Shown: positions 23,662 to 35,600 of the stretch, piece by piece | Layout of the letters: each line of letters starts with the position of its first letter | Numbering within the stretch: position 1 is the first letter of the stretch | From: Limonium bicolor | Lineage: Eukaryota > Streptophyta > Magnoliopsida > Caryophyllales > Plumbaginaceae | Length of the DNA: 64,000 bases | Assembly: GCA_023374045.1 (NCBI GenBank) | Contig: CM041780.1 | Span: 169,814,085 to 169,878,084, forward strand | Direction of reading: 5' to 3' | Program-made: the position numbers and the translations under genes | Notes under the pieces: model-generated | Database searches by the model: none | Told to the model about the DNA's origin: nothing | What the model saw: only the letters and a program-made list of their open reading frames with translations

Positions 23662-26347
23662 TCAAGCAAGATTGCCTAGGCTTGACTCATCGATATTGTG
23701 CATTCCCATGCGTGGTAGTTGGTGTTCATATTGAACACCTGGCAAGATCTTAGTCATCATGTCAGCCAACTGAGTAGAAGTAGACGTGTAGGTGACGTCG
23801 ACCAGTTCTTGTTGTATCTTCTCCCGTACGAAATGACAATCAATCTCAATATGTTTGGTTTGTTCATGGAAGACAGGATTGCATGCAATATAAATGGTAG
23901 ACTGATTATCACACTTGATAGGTACGGGTGTTATATGCAAAACGCCCAGCTTATGTAATAAATGTGTAAGCCAAGTCAACTCAGCAGTGACACGTCGTAA
24001 AGACCGATACTCCGCTTCAGCACTAGCGAGAGAAGTAGACCCTTGTTTCTTTGTTTTCCAAGAGATATGACTATCGCCAAGGAAAATATAATATCCAGAC
24101 ATTGATTTCCTTGTCCCCAATAGGCTAAAGGAGCATGTGACTAAAAATACACAGCCCTAGCCGTCTCCAAGAGATATTTATGCTTACATTCGACCACTGC
24201 ATTCTGTTGAGGTGTATAGGAACATGAAGTTTGGTGCACGATTCCTGCTTGAGAGAAAAAGAGTTTGCCTTCATTAGAACTACCCAGTTCCTTTGCATTA
24301 TCTGTTCTTACCATCTGAACCTTTGTGTCGAACTACCGTTCCACCATTTTATTAAATTAACCACTGCTTCCCAAGCACGACCCTTTTGTTTGATAAGCAT
24401 AACCCAAGTGGTTCGAGTAAAATCATCAACAAAACATACAAAGTACTTATAACCATTGTAAGTGACTGTACTGAACGGACCCCATACATCGATATGTAAC
24501 AACTCAAAAGCACGTTTAGTCTTACTTGACGAGTGACCAAAAGGTAAGTGTTGAGCTCTTGAATTATAACAAACATCACATGCATAATTTGAAGGAAAAT
24601 CTGTTTCTTTTATTAACCTAGGTAAACAAGCTTCTTAAATGGCACATGTCCAAGTATAACATGTAATTCTAAGGCCTTTGGGCTTATTACGATATTCGGG
24701 TCTGCCTGACTGCCCATATCTGCTGCGGCCCCTACTCGAACATGGTCCAAAGAAACGGAAGTCTGCAACCTGTCTTGGCCCAATTCAGCACCTGCCCAGC
24801 GATCAATTTCGTTCGCCTTCAAAATGAAGAGACTGTCTCTGCTCTCCCCGATTTTGCTCTTCTACCATGGAGAATGGCCCTAAACGAAGCAACCATTGTC
24901 AGAAAAAATCAAAGCACAGTGAAATTGATGAAACCAATTTCGACACCGACACAAGGTTAAACATAAAATTCGGTATGAACAATACACCTTTCAGTTTTAT
25001 ACTCGCCCCAATTTTCACATCACCGATGAGTTTCACGATTTGCGGACTCCCATCAGGTAAAATAATTGTTCTTTCCTCCTTCAATCTCCGCCAATTATCA
25101 AACATATAATCAGCTCCCGACATGTAGTCGGTTGCTCTAGAATCAATTAGCCATTCTCCTTTGAACGATTCTCTGGAAAAATTGCTCGAAAAACACATTC
25201 TGTTGGTAAGGGCGTAAGCATATGTACCTGTGAAATTACAGTGGTCGACTGTGTCTGAGGTAGCTTCTATGCCCTTATTTCGAATGAGCTCTGTGATTTG
25301 CTGCAACTGTTTGGGTGTCAAACCCTCTCCCTAATTTTTTTCATTGTTGCTCTGACCTGGGGTTTGAACCGCATGTGCAAAAACTTTATTTCTGTGTGCA
25401 AGTACGTTGTCATGCCCATAAATCTGGTAGCAATCTGCTGCTATGTGACCCGATTTTTTTTGCAGTGAGTACAAGTTTGTCGCTGAAAACACTCTTCATA
25501 ACTGTGTCCTAGCTTTTTACAGTGTGTGCAAATAATTTTCTTTTTATCAAACTTCTTGCTGGAGTTCCTGAAATTGTCAGTGATGGCGGTGGATTTACTG
25601 TAAAAAGACATAGATTTCTCGTTCAAACTGTTGTTACCTCGTTGTTCCTCCTCTTGAACAACTAAAGAGAATGCTTTCTCTAAACTTGGTATCTCCTCCA
25701 TAGCTAGTATTTGTCCTCTGATTGACAAATACTTGCGATTTAAGCCCATCAGGAAGTGGATAAGTTTATCCTCCTCCCTTTGTTTCTTAAGCGTTGCTCT
25801 GACTCCGCACTTGCACCAGGCGCAAGTGCATTTCAGTGGAGATCGAGCTAAGTCAAGCTCTCCCCAAATCCTCTTCAACCTTGTATAATATTGAATAACA
25901 CTATCATCACCTTGTTTAATCTCTTTAAGTTCTCTTTTCAAGTTGTGTATGATCGCCAGATTGGTGCGCTCAAACCTTTCGACAAGTGTTCCTAAAGCTC
26001 CTTCGGGTCATCACAGAAACGCACACTCTCTGCAATATTCGGTTCCAAATCCGTTTTAAGCTAGGAAAGAACGAGCGAATTTGACTGCTCCCAATCACTA
26101 AGCGAATTACATCCGCTTCATTAGGTTTGTCGATTCCCCCTATTACAAATCCGTACTTGTTTTTAACTTTGAGTTCCGTTGTCATATCCCACTTCCATCC
26201 CAGGAATCATGTGCCATTAAACTTTGACACTAAGTTCAATCCTGGGTTCTCTGCTGCATGAATATAAAGTGGATCGTTCACATCAATTGTGGTGCTTGCT
26301 GTTGATGACGACACTGGTGCTTTTCCCTTGTTCGGATCTTCTACCAT
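23662..26347 (-). pseudogene. Copia gag-pol remnant lacking reverse transcriptase
   Basis: The frame starts at ATG 26347 (MVEDPNKGKAP) with the gag N-terminal block (DPLYIHAAENPG). A TGA lies shortly after FNGT. The gag C-terminus has the zinc knuckle CTHCKKLGHSYEEC at about 25480-25530. The protease shows WLIDSRATDYMSG, where Arg replaces the Gly of DSGA (about 25120-25150). Integrase follows (HIDVWGPFSTVTYNGYKYF, then VRTDNAKELG and YTPQQNAVVE) to about 24125. It then jumps straight to the RNase H frame (GTRKSMSGYYIFLGD, SAEAEYRSL, KHIEIDCHFV) at 24120-23662. The missing block between is where reverse transcriptase belongs. Confidence 0.88.
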
Positions 26348-26384
26348 GGCTGAATAGTCTCACAACTCCTAAGGATCGCTTGCC

Positions 26385-26396
26385 GCTCTGATACCA
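26385..26396 (-). other. Primer-binding site (initiator tRNA-Met)
   Basis: On the minus strand it reads TGGTATCAGAGC, the exact complement of the plant initiator tRNA-Met 3' end used by many copia elements. It is directly adjacent to the 5' LTR. Confidence 0.9.
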
Positions 26397-26701
26397 TATT
26401 AGGATTGTATGTTGTAGTCATGAGAATTTGTATAGTTTGTATAGGTGTGCTATAAAACTGTATGGTTATCTGTTAAATAACAAAGCCAATGCTGTAATAT
26501 ATACATGCCTAGTTTCCATCTAAAGATAAATAGAATTGTAACAAACTAGATTCTATGATCTGTTAAGATATATTAATAGATTTGCAAAAGAAACGTTTAT
26601 CTATTGTAAACAAAATCTATAAATTCATCTAATGTAAAAAGCAAAATAAAATTATGGGCTCATGGACTAAAAGCCTTCTCGGCTGACTCACTAGTCAAAT
26701 A
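26397..26701 (-). repeat. 5' LTR of the minus-strand copia element
   Basis: Its internal edge touches the primer-binding site at 26385-26396, which fixes the LTR end at 26397. It is about 93% identical to the partner LTR by eye. Confidence 0.92.
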
Positions 26702-26706
26702 TCTTG

Positions 26707-27316
26707 TTTAGATTTCATAATGAATGCTCCTATGTCGATAAATTTTTTTCAGTCGGTTCAGTCCAACCTTTACTACTTCTGAGGGTTTAACAATGATGGA
26801 AGTTACTGTTTTACTCTCACTTCAACATTAAGATAGAGTTTAACTTCTAAGGGTTTAACATTATTGAACCTAAATAAGGGATAATTCTTCTTGTTGTACA
26901 ACAAATTTCATGTGGTTACTAATCAAAATTTGAAGGCGGACTTAATTAGACAACATACAGCTATATACATGTCAATTTCATTTGGTACATGTGAAAATTT
27001 CCGCTTCTCTGCACTCCTGCTGTAATATATAGTATAAATCATCTCATGAGTACCTTACGTCTTTATTTATTCAATAAATCATGAGCTCGATAGTTATAAG
27101 CAATAAATTTGGTATGGTGATGAATTTGCAGCATGCATATAGTGTACTGTTAGATTAATTTGCTTTGTGCATTGATTGACAACATATGGATTCCTCTAAC
27201 TTTCTTTGTCACTATACAAGTAAAGATAATTAAAGACAAAAAAAGAGAAGACTGACATTTTCACACATAACTTAACAGTTCACACCCTTTCTTCAATATT
27301 TCATTTGTAGGTAACA
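26707..27316. other. Intergenic or 5' region of the next transposase gene
   Basis: AT-rich. The text 'ctcacttcaacattaag' occurs on both sides of the copia element (23298 and 26816), so a short local duplication pre-dates the insertion. An acceptor-like 'tttgtag' precedes the next start codon. Confidence 0.35.
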
Positions 27317-29643
27317 ATGTACCGCTTTAAGAAATTCAATAGAGAAAAAGTGCCACATAATGGTGACCAGTTGTCTTCAGATGCATAATCGTCGGATGCA
27401 GAAATTTCTCATACTGAGCATGAGTCACAACAACTTCCTGACCCATTAGATGATGAGATAGTTTTGGAGGATGAACTCAATGATACCTCTGAAATTGGTG
27501 ACTCATCAACCACTACAAAACAAACCAAAGAGTTATCATTTATAATAATTGGTATGTAATCTGCATATTAAGAATCATTACTATAATTTACCTTCTCTTG
27601 TATGTTGCTTGTGTACTAATCTTTAAGATCTTATGTTCTTAATAAACATTTATTGAATTGTTGAGTTTTATTGATGAGCCTAACTGAATTAATTAACACT
27701 TAGAGATACTACAATTAGTCATAGTTGGTGATCTAAAAGTAACACCAAAAAGGATAGATATTATATAAAATGACAGAAACATATATAGCTTCATGACTGG
27801 ATGATGATATACACATTCAATTCTTTTGTTGCTGGAAGTAGTACCTGGAAGAAGAAAGCTAACCATATATGAGACTGGTATACTTATCAAAAAAAAAAAT
27901 GAGACTGGTATATAATCAGATGGGCTAATTTCTGGCAGAGAAGTTAGATGTTGATATGGGTAGGTGTGCATGGGAAGGATAGTATATACGGTTAACCTTA
28001 ATTAATGTTAGCCCTGGTCCTTAATTGCCCTTTACAAGTGGTGGTGGGTGGGTATTGATGACTTTACAGGTGGTCCTTAAAGTCACTAGTGTGTCTTTTT
28101 GGGTAGAAGCTCTATGTTGCTCATTTTGTGTTATTTATTTTACTTGTGAAGCTGTTTATGTCAATTTGGCTGGTATATTGGTGGCATGCAAGTTTGTTTA
28201 GTTCCTCCTTCTTAATTAGAGCTTAGAGGTTGTCATGCGATTGATGATGTTTCTTGTGATTGTTTTTCCTTTTCCTTACAAATTGTAATGTGATATTAAG
28301 TTATTATGCAACCTGATACATAATGAGCAATGATATATATATATATATACTGAAAGATATCAATAAATAAATAACGTATACATATGTATGATTTGTTTAT
28401 TAAATGATTTTAAACATTGAGATTAGTTTGTAATTGATATGTTAAACATTGTTGTAGATGCACAAGCTGTTTCAGAGATGAGAAAAGGGAATTTCACACC
28501 AAAAGATGTATTTGATCTTCCTCCTGGCTCAAAGAATAAAGTGGAGCTGAATAAGTTTGACCAGCTGATAAGGAGAGGTAGTCTTGTACTTGGTAAGTAT
28601 ATTGGGGAGAGAGTTAAAAAAGAGAACATGATTGGGCTGAATTATAAGTGTTGGGATGACATTGAAGAAACTAAAATATAGCACTTCCTCAGATATATTC
28701 GGGTATAGATGATTGAATTTACTTGCTTTTTCTATTATAAATTTTCTCAGTATTTATCTCTATAACTCACCAGCTTTATCATTCTTGTTTTTTTAGGCTA
28801 AATTTACTTTACCGGAGGGCAAAAAAGTTGATAGGATCCTCTTGATGAATTCATCGATCAAGTGGAGAAACCATAAATACTATTTGAAGAGAACAAGAAC
28901 CAAAGATTATGCACTTTCAAAGAATGGAGCATACAAGAAAAAACCAAAGAACGTATCTCTTAATGTTTGAAAAAAAGTGGTGGATTACTGGTACAACCAA
29001 GAATTCAAGGTAATAAATCACCTCTAGCATTGTTGTATTATTAAATTAGTAGAATACTTATATTTCATTATCCTAGGGATCCATTTTGTGACAGAACTTA
29101 TTGTGTTCTATTGCTTTTGATACTATTGTATTTTTTCTTCTGTTTTTAGAATAAATCTGAGGAGGCAAAATTGTCACGTGCTGCTAAGATGCATGTGCAC
29201 ACTACAGGGGCGAAGAGTTTTACTCGAGTTAAAGATGAATTTGTGAGACAACTTTAATAGAAATCAACATAAGACTTGCACTATTAATGTGGTGAACTAA
29301 CTATTATGTTAATTGATTGTTAGGTGCAAGTACATAAAAGAGAACCTGGAGAAATTGAGTTCTTTGAATTGTGACGTAGGAGACACGACAAGTCTTATTT
29401 TGACAAAAACTCTTCTGATTATATTGTGAGTATTTGTATTAAGGTGAAGTTTAATTTAATCAATCTTATATGTTTTATTGTTATTCATCCTTGTTTAACT
29501 AATCGTTTTAAATGCATGAAGCTGCTCGATCCTATGTGAAAGAAAAAACTGGTGCTGATTCATTTTCTGAAGCCACTGTTGAGGTTGAAGCCGAGACTCA
29601 TTATCAGTTACGAGGACCAGATGACAGAGGTACCCGTTATTGA
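27317..29643 (+). pseudogene. Plant Transposase_24 (Ptta/En-Spm) type gene, broken
   Basis: Exon-like blocks in order: acidic N-terminus from ATG 27317 (MYRFKKFNREKV) to a GT donor at 27551; block 2 from 28458 (DVFDLPPGSKNKVELNKFD); block 3 at about 28798-29010 (FTLPEGKKVDRI then a WRNHKYYLKR-like stretch and DYWYNQEFK); block 4 at about 29150-29240 (HTTGAKSFTRVKDEF, the most conserved part); block 5 with a SYVKEKTGADS-like region ending at 29643. Each of three otherwise good blocks holds a nonsense codon (after SSDA, SLNV and FFEL). A further TAG sits in block 2. These proteins are found in CACTA elements as the TNPA-like partner. The element's ends are not identified. Confidence 0.65.
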
Positions 29644-30226
29644 GCCGAATTAATATACCTTTCTTCCTCCTGATGATCTTCATAAATTATTTCAGTGTGT
29701 TCAATGTTGGTGTGTTCAGTGTCTTGATTTCTAGATTATTCTTGTTTAACATACCAATTTAGGATTATATTTTTATGGCTGGTTTATGGGTTTTGTTGGT
29801 TTAATTTGATTGTTGGTGTTGTTTCCTGCTGATTAAGCTATTCAGACTGTTAGAATGATGATCAGAGGTGGATATTAAGTTTTCTCTATGATTTTTCTTG
29901 TTCTAATTATGCTTGTCTATGATATATTTGGGCTGCCCAGTGTTGCTCGCTAGGGCAGTTTGAGCTTTGAAAAATCGTCAACCTTAGCTGCTGTTTAGTT
30001 GTTGTTGTTGTTCGATTTGTTTAGGCCATGTTTTGTGCTGGATTATATTGAGCCTGCGATACTGTAACACCCCGAATAATGACCAACAAATAAACGACGC
30101 GCCAAAGCTATCACGAGTTGTCTACGCAGCAGTTCAAATCTCCATCCGGGTGCTACAGATGCCAACCACCCACGTGGTTGACAGACCACATTACTAACAC
30201 CAAGTTACGGTCTGAATGACTGAAGT
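29644..30226. other. No gene seen; LTR-like start at 30064
   Basis: T/G-rich DNA to 30063. From 30064 'tgtaacaccccgaataatgacc' resembles the edge of an LTR in minus orientation. It would continue beyond the inserted foldback element at 30227. Confidence 0.35.
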
Positions 30227-31169
30227 TAGAGATGGCAATGGGTCGGGTTTGGGTCGGGTGGACCATCACCCGCACCCGTCACCCGACTTCACCCGCTCCA
30301 CCCGTACCCGACCCGTCACCCGTTATGTATCACCCATCACCCGTTTCACCCGTCACCCGTGGGTGAAGCGGGTGAACCCGTTTACCCATTTACCCATTTG
30401 TTTTTCTTTTTACTTGTTCGCCACTAAGGTTTGCAAATTACTGTGAGTGGAGAGAAAATAGAGACACAAAGCATGTATGTTCTATGTTCGCCGGCTAGGA
30501 TTGCGAAATTTACTTCAGAGAAAATAATGAAATATTGCACAGAGCATGTACAGTCCATGTTCACCAATTATGGTTGCAAAATTACCATGAGTGAAGAGAG
30601 AAAATAGAGGCGCGGAGCATGTATGATCAATGTTCGCCTGTTAGGATTACGAAATTACCTTCAGTGAAGAGAATGAAAAACTTCGTAGGGCATGTAAGTT
30701 ATTGTTTTTCAGTTAGGGTTTCAAAATTACCGAGAGTGAAGAAAGAAAATAGAGGCACAGAGCATCTTTGTTCCATGTTTGCCAGTTAGGGTTGTAATTA
30801 CTTTCAGTGAAGATAATTAAAAACTGCGTAGAGCAAGTATGCAAGGGCTGTAAAATTATTGAGAGTGGTGAGAATAAAGAATGGCGCAGTCACCCAGAGC
30901 ATGAATGTTCCTTGTTCACTAGTTAGGGTTACAAAAATCATGAGCGAAGGAGAATGAATAATAAGTAACAATTTAACATATAATATATATATAATCTATA
31001 CGGGTGAGCGGGTCGGGTGATGGGTGAAAAATGTTCACCCTTCACCGACCCACACCCGTACCGTTCCACCCGTCACCCGTTTTTCACCCGTTTTATGCGG
31101 GTTTTTCACCCGTTTAGCGGGTTGGGTGACTGGGTGAAATGGGTACCCGCGGACCCATTGCCATCCCTA
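30227..31169. mobile_element. GGGT-rich foldback element with 72-bp tandem core
   Basis: Inverted ends AGAGATGGCAATGGGT...ACCCATTGCCATCCCT enclose GC-rich subterminal 'cacccg/cgggtg' clusters and an AT-rich core. The core (about 30416-30950) is a minisatellite. The phrase 'gttcgcc.gttagggttgc' recurs near 30416, 30486, 30559, 30632, 30704, 30777 and 30918, that is, steps of 70-73 bp. No transposase is present. Flanks 'ctgaagt' and 'ctggaagt' might be an imperfect target duplication. hAT-like ancestry is a guess. Confidence 0.75.
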
Positions 31170-33634
31170 CTGGAAGTCCACCTTAACGAAATCCAAATAC
31201 AACAAAAGTACAACCCAAGTACCGAGAGTCTACATCATAAGCTTACTTAAGTTACACGAACCGAAACATACAACAAGGGTTTAGTGTTACATAATCACAA
31301 CCCCTACATAAGAAAGCATACTACTTAAAGGTCTTGCCCAATGGACTACCCCCATGGTAGTCATTCCACCTACGCTCCTTCACGTTCCAGATGATCACCT
31401 GTAAAAATAAAGGACTTAGCAAACTATGCTGAGTATGAACGTGTGAAGCCCGCATGTTACCGGGCTACACGACTACTTGGTCGAATATGATTAAGTCAAT
31501 TTACATGCTATAATAAAGCAGTAAAGCACACATCAGAACATCATGATATCATACACACTCATCGGTAGCATAGCAATATCAAAAAGCAACCAAGCACAAC
31601 TTGCAAGTAGCAATGTCAAACACGAACCCAGCACAATAAGCTGCCAAAGTAGCAACAACAACCAGTAATTCATAGGACGTGTGCGTAGGTGTATTATACC
31701 GTCGATCCTAACTATGGGATCATTCAAGAGATTACGTATTGTTTTCTTGTTCTCATTACACTGTTTTTCCTTCCTTCTCTTACACCGAGTCAGGGGATAT
31801 AGGTTAGGTCCCGAGACTTCATTATGTAGGTGCTAATCGTTCCTTGTTTCTTTAAGGATTGTTTGGGAATTCTTTATCACCGCATGTTGGAGGACGTCTC
31901 CTCCATAGCTAGTCCCCATTCCCGACACCCAGGGTCGAGAAAGCGGAGTCATCTAGACTCAAGGATAAGCTCCACCAATTTGTCACTCCCCCATTCCCGA
32001 CACCAGGGTCGAGAAAGCGGAGTCATATCTAAACTCCAGGATGTGCTGAGAAAGTGGGGTAACCCAGGGATCCCCAAAATATATTCCACCATAGACGGTC
32101 GAAGGATCTGATGCAGATGCCAACTCCCGATCATCCATACCGCGCGGCCTGAGCTGTTGTCTTCGCAGGTTGTTCTCGTGTTTCACAGTTGGTACTTTTC
32201 GTTTCATTATCATTATAATCTCGACACCATAGTGGGTGTCATTAGCGGTCCTCTAAAGTTAGAGAGGAGTTGTCTCTTTGTATAGTTCTTTGTTTGTCCA
32301 CGTGGTTCGTCATGTCCCCCAATTGAGATTTTCTCTTCATTATCATTAATGAATAGACACCAGATGGGTGTCATGGTACGTCCTCAATGGTTTAGAGAGG
32401 AGTTCCCCTTATAAAGTTTTCTTTGTTTTCATAGTTCGTTGTGGTCATCTCGAATTCCATAAACGAGAAAGGACTAAACTACTGTGTGCGCGCAGGTAAT
32501 ATGCCACAAGGATATATAACAAGCATATAAGCAAGCCAAAGAAGCATCCAATTTCATGCTATAGTCTTATAGTCATTGTCAAACAAAGCACACAACACAC
32601 AAGCCGTGTAACACGACAACATACGAACCACACTGTCCATACCTGGTTCAGAAGCAAAAGGGTTGTCTCACACACAGGGTCCCGGTTGGCGTTCGTTACG
32701 GCCCTAACGTTAATTAAAACAACATGTCAGTTAATGATTTTATGCGCCGACCGTTGTGACGTCTTCCTAGGTTATCCCTTTTTATCGGGTGTTGTACCCT
32801 GGTGCATTTTTGAATGTTCAACTTATAGTATCCTTGGAAACTTTCCAAGTATTAACCTTAGACTTTATCAAATCCTTGGGCATTTACATTGTCGTTTTGA
32901 CTTAATATATCTTTAAGTACTTAAAATATTTATCCTTACCATTTTAATTTGGTCAACCCTTATATGTGGTCAAGGTTGACCACATAAATTATTCATTGAC
33001 CAGTTCTGATAGTATTTACGAAGCTACCCCATGGTTTCCTAGTTTTACATTTACTTCTTCCATGTTATAAAATTATATCTTGTACTAATAAAAATCCAGA
33101 GGACTACCCCTTTCAGTCGTTGTTACTATTTATACCTTATATTTCTTTTTTATCACACTCTGACCCCTTTTGATCTATTTATTTACATAATATATTGTAT
33201 ATATTTTTTTATATATATATATTTTATACGGTTTTAAAAGAGAAATCCGTTCAAGCCATAAAACAAGCTTACAAATATGTCTGTATTTTTCTAAGATGGT
33301 CCCAAGTTGACTAGCATGGTAGTTTTCCACCAGAAATTTATATATCCTCGTAAATCAATCCATAAATTATTAATGAAAATTTAGAACACAAAATAATTTT
33401 TTGATGCGAGGCCTTAGTAATAGCACCAAAATACATTTTTATAGAGATAATGTAACGTCTCCAAGCTCCGCCAAAAAAATCAGGTTTATACATAATTTTT
33501 CCTTTAGTCTTTTCACCATTTCCTCAAATATTTTTAGTATTAAAATCATATACCTAATTAATTATTATTATTATATATAATTTCCTAACTTATAACCACT
33601 ATTAGTTATGCATTGTCAGTATATAACATACATA
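31170..33634 (-). repeat. LTR-type noncoding sequence, probably minus strand
   Basis: No coding frames. Two local duplications are visible: 'cccattcccgacacc.agggtcgagaaagcggagtcat' at 31914 and 31988, and a diverged pair at 32224 and 32340 ('gggtgtcat..gtcctc...gttagagaggagt'). The block 'ggtcaaggttgaccacata' at 32970 is an inverted relative of 49895-49915. 'tgtaacgtctccaagctccgcc' at 33451 looks like the edge of a gypsy-type LTR read in reverse. Together with 30064-30226 it may be one LTR interrupted by the foldback element. Confidence 0.35.
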
Positions 33635-33910
33635 TAGGGATGGCAATGGGTCCGCGGGTACCCATTTCACCAGTCACCCAACCCGCTAAACCGGGTGAAA
33701 AACCCGCATAAAACGGGTGACGGGTGACGGGTGGAACGGGTACGGGTGTGGGTCGGGTGAAGAGTGAACATTTTTCACCCATCACCCGACCCGCTCACCC
33801 GTATAGATTATATATATATATTATATGTTAAATTGTTACTTATTATTCATTCTCCTTCGCTCATGATTTTGTAACCCTAACTAGTGAACAAGGAACATTC
33901 ATGCTCTGGG
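33635..33910. mobile_element. Second, inverted copy of the GGGT-rich foldback element (cut by gap)
   Basis: It begins TAGGGATGGCAATGGGT and matches, in reverse orientation, the right ~275 bp of the element at 30227-31169 almost base for base, up to 'cattcatgctctggg' where the Ns begin. The two copies form a large inverted pair 2.5 kb apart. Confidence 0.85.
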
Positions 33911-34410
33911 NNNNNNNNNNNNNNNNNNNNNNNNNNNNNNNNNNNNNNNNNNNNNNNNNNNNNNNNNNNNNNNNNNNNNNNNNNNNNNNNNNNNNNNNNN
34001 NNNNNNNNNNNNNNNNNNNNNNNNNNNNNNNNNNNNNNNNNNNNNNNNNNNNNNNNNNNNNNNNNNNNNNNNNNNNNNNNNNNNNNNNNNNNNNNNNNNN
34101 NNNNNNNNNNNNNNNNNNNNNNNNNNNNNNNNNNNNNNNNNNNNNNNNNNNNNNNNNNNNNNNNNNNNNNNNNNNNNNNNNNNNNNNNNNNNNNNNNNNN
34201 NNNNNNNNNNNNNNNNNNNNNNNNNNNNNNNNNNNNNNNNNNNNNNNNNNNNNNNNNNNNNNNNNNNNNNNNNNNNNNNNNNNNNNNNNNNNNNNNNNNN
34301 NNNNNNNNNNNNNNNNNNNNNNNNNNNNNNNNNNNNNNNNNNNNNNNNNNNNNNNNNNNNNNNNNNNNNNNNNNNNNNNNNNNNNNNNNNNNNNNNNNNN
34401 NNNNNNNNNN
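33911..34410. other. Assembly gap of exactly 500 N
   Basis: 500 undetermined bases, a round number typical of a scaffold join of unknown true size. Its left edge lies inside the inverted foldback copy. Frames spanning it are meaningless. Confidence 0.98.
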
Positions 34411-35048
34411 CTTTCCCTCAAATCCCCTCCATTCTCCCCATCGTGTTACTGTGATACGTCACGGTCGCGCCTTTCCTCAACCTTGTTCTATCTACGACAA
34501 CATTGTCGGTTAAGCAGAGCTTCTCGTCCAGTGGTACCGCGGGGTACAACCTCATCGACTCAGAGATCGCCGCGTGGAGGTAATTCATCCTCTGTATCTC
34601 CCTCGTAGCTGAGCAACGCGGCCGTTCTGATTCCAGTTACACTCCCGACCGGTCAATTTGTCGATTTATCGAAGAATTTCTGGTTTGGAGGAGAGTTGCT
34701 AGAAGATCCAAGTGAGGGAGATTGAAAACATCTAGATCTGGTAGACGAGAGGAGTGCACCGGATCTCTGTGATTCAAACTGATTACCGACAGTACGGGAA
34801 AGAATGAAGGTCGAGAAGAAGAACGAAGAAGTTGAGAGTTGGAGAGCAAAGATAGAATTAAAAGAAAGGAGTACGGAAAAGAGAAAGAAAAAGGAGTATG
34901 ATTAAAAGGACTACACTTTGTAAATTCTAAAAGTAATCGCTGATATGTGATTGATTCGTTGGTAATTGGTCGTGGAAGATTTTTTTTGTTGGTAATTGCT
35001 GATGAAAGTAAAATCATTAATAATTAGTGATAAAAATGAGATTTCTTA
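34411..35048. other. GC-richer segment, possibly internal part of a CACTA element
   Basis: It is GC-rich at 34420-34640, then purine-rich (34680-34890). No conserved protein is readable. Its placement just inside a CACTA right end (35600) mirrors the GC-rich block inside the right end at 41858, suggesting a similar element layout; this is inference. Confidence 0.3.
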
Positions 35049-35285
35049 CTCCCTCCGTCCTGAATTGACCGTCCTGTTTGCTTTATGGTACACTTTTCCA
35101 CTTCAATATTAAACATATAAGATAAAATAATTTTATAAAACTAAATTTTGTAACATATAGTTTATGATGTAAGGAATCATATGCAAAACTTAAATTTTCA
35201 AAATTAATTTATCTTATATGTTAAAATTGAAGTCAAACGACATGTCCAAATAGTAAACAGGACGGTCAATTCAGGACGGAGGGAG
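35049..35285. mobile_element. Stowaway-type MITE (Tc1/mariner), TSD TA
   Basis: Terminal inverted repeats begin CTCCCTCCGTCCTGAATTG and extend about 30 bp, ending AATTCAGGACGGAGGGAG. TA dinucleotides at 35047-35048 and 35286-35287 are the target duplication. The length of 237 bp and the sequence are typical of Stowaway elements. Confidence 0.95.
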
Positions 35286-35287
35286 TA

Positions 35288-35600
35288 CAATTAATCAAAA
35301 AAAGTTTTAATAAATTTAGTAATGGATTATTACTTTCTTAGGTAGATAGTGACAAATTTTTAATATCTATTAGTAATTTGTTAGGTATTATTTTATTTGT
35401 CACTAATTACTTAGAGATTATTATTTTCATTAGTAATTTTACTAACGAAATATAAATCTATCAGCATTTTTCATAAGTGGATTTGAATTAGATTTATACG
35501 TTAGCATTTCATCAATATTTCATTACTAATTATTAAATTTGTTAACAGATTTTAATCTATCGTTAATTTTTCGTTAGCAATAAAGAGTTTTTTAGTAGTG
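35288..35600. mobile_element. CACTA right terminus with subterminal repeats
   Basis: It ends ..GAGTTTTTTAGTAGTG at 35600, the complement of CACTACTAAAAAACTC. The preceding 300 bp repeat 'ttagtaattt', 'cactaatta' and 'ctaacgaaa' in both orientations, as in CACTA subterminal regions. The left end would be to the left, in or beyond the gap. Confidence 0.6.

Larger units (their letters stand above)
23340..26701 (-). mobile_element. Ty1/copia retrotransposon, complete ends, internal deletion
   Basis: A minus-strand element of 3362 bp with two LTRs (306 and 305 bp), PBS, PPT and an identical 5-bp target duplication TCTTG at 23335-23339 and 26702-26706. Read on the minus strand the LTR starts TATT(T/G)GACTAGTG and ends CCTAATA. 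The termini are therefore TATT...AATA, not the usual TG...CA. By eye the LTRs differ at roughly 22 sites plus one indel (about 7%), an old insertion. Gag, protease and integrase remnants are present, but nearly all reverse transcriptase is deleted between integrase and RNase H, so it cannot move by itself. Confidence 0.92.

Noticed and set aside
27511..27530. CACTACAAAACAAACC as a CACTA left end
   Set aside because: It lies within a coding block of the Transposase_24-like gene (DSSTTTKQT), so it is codons and not a terminus.
33861..34608. Long frames spanning the N run
   Set aside because: They are made of undetermined bases.
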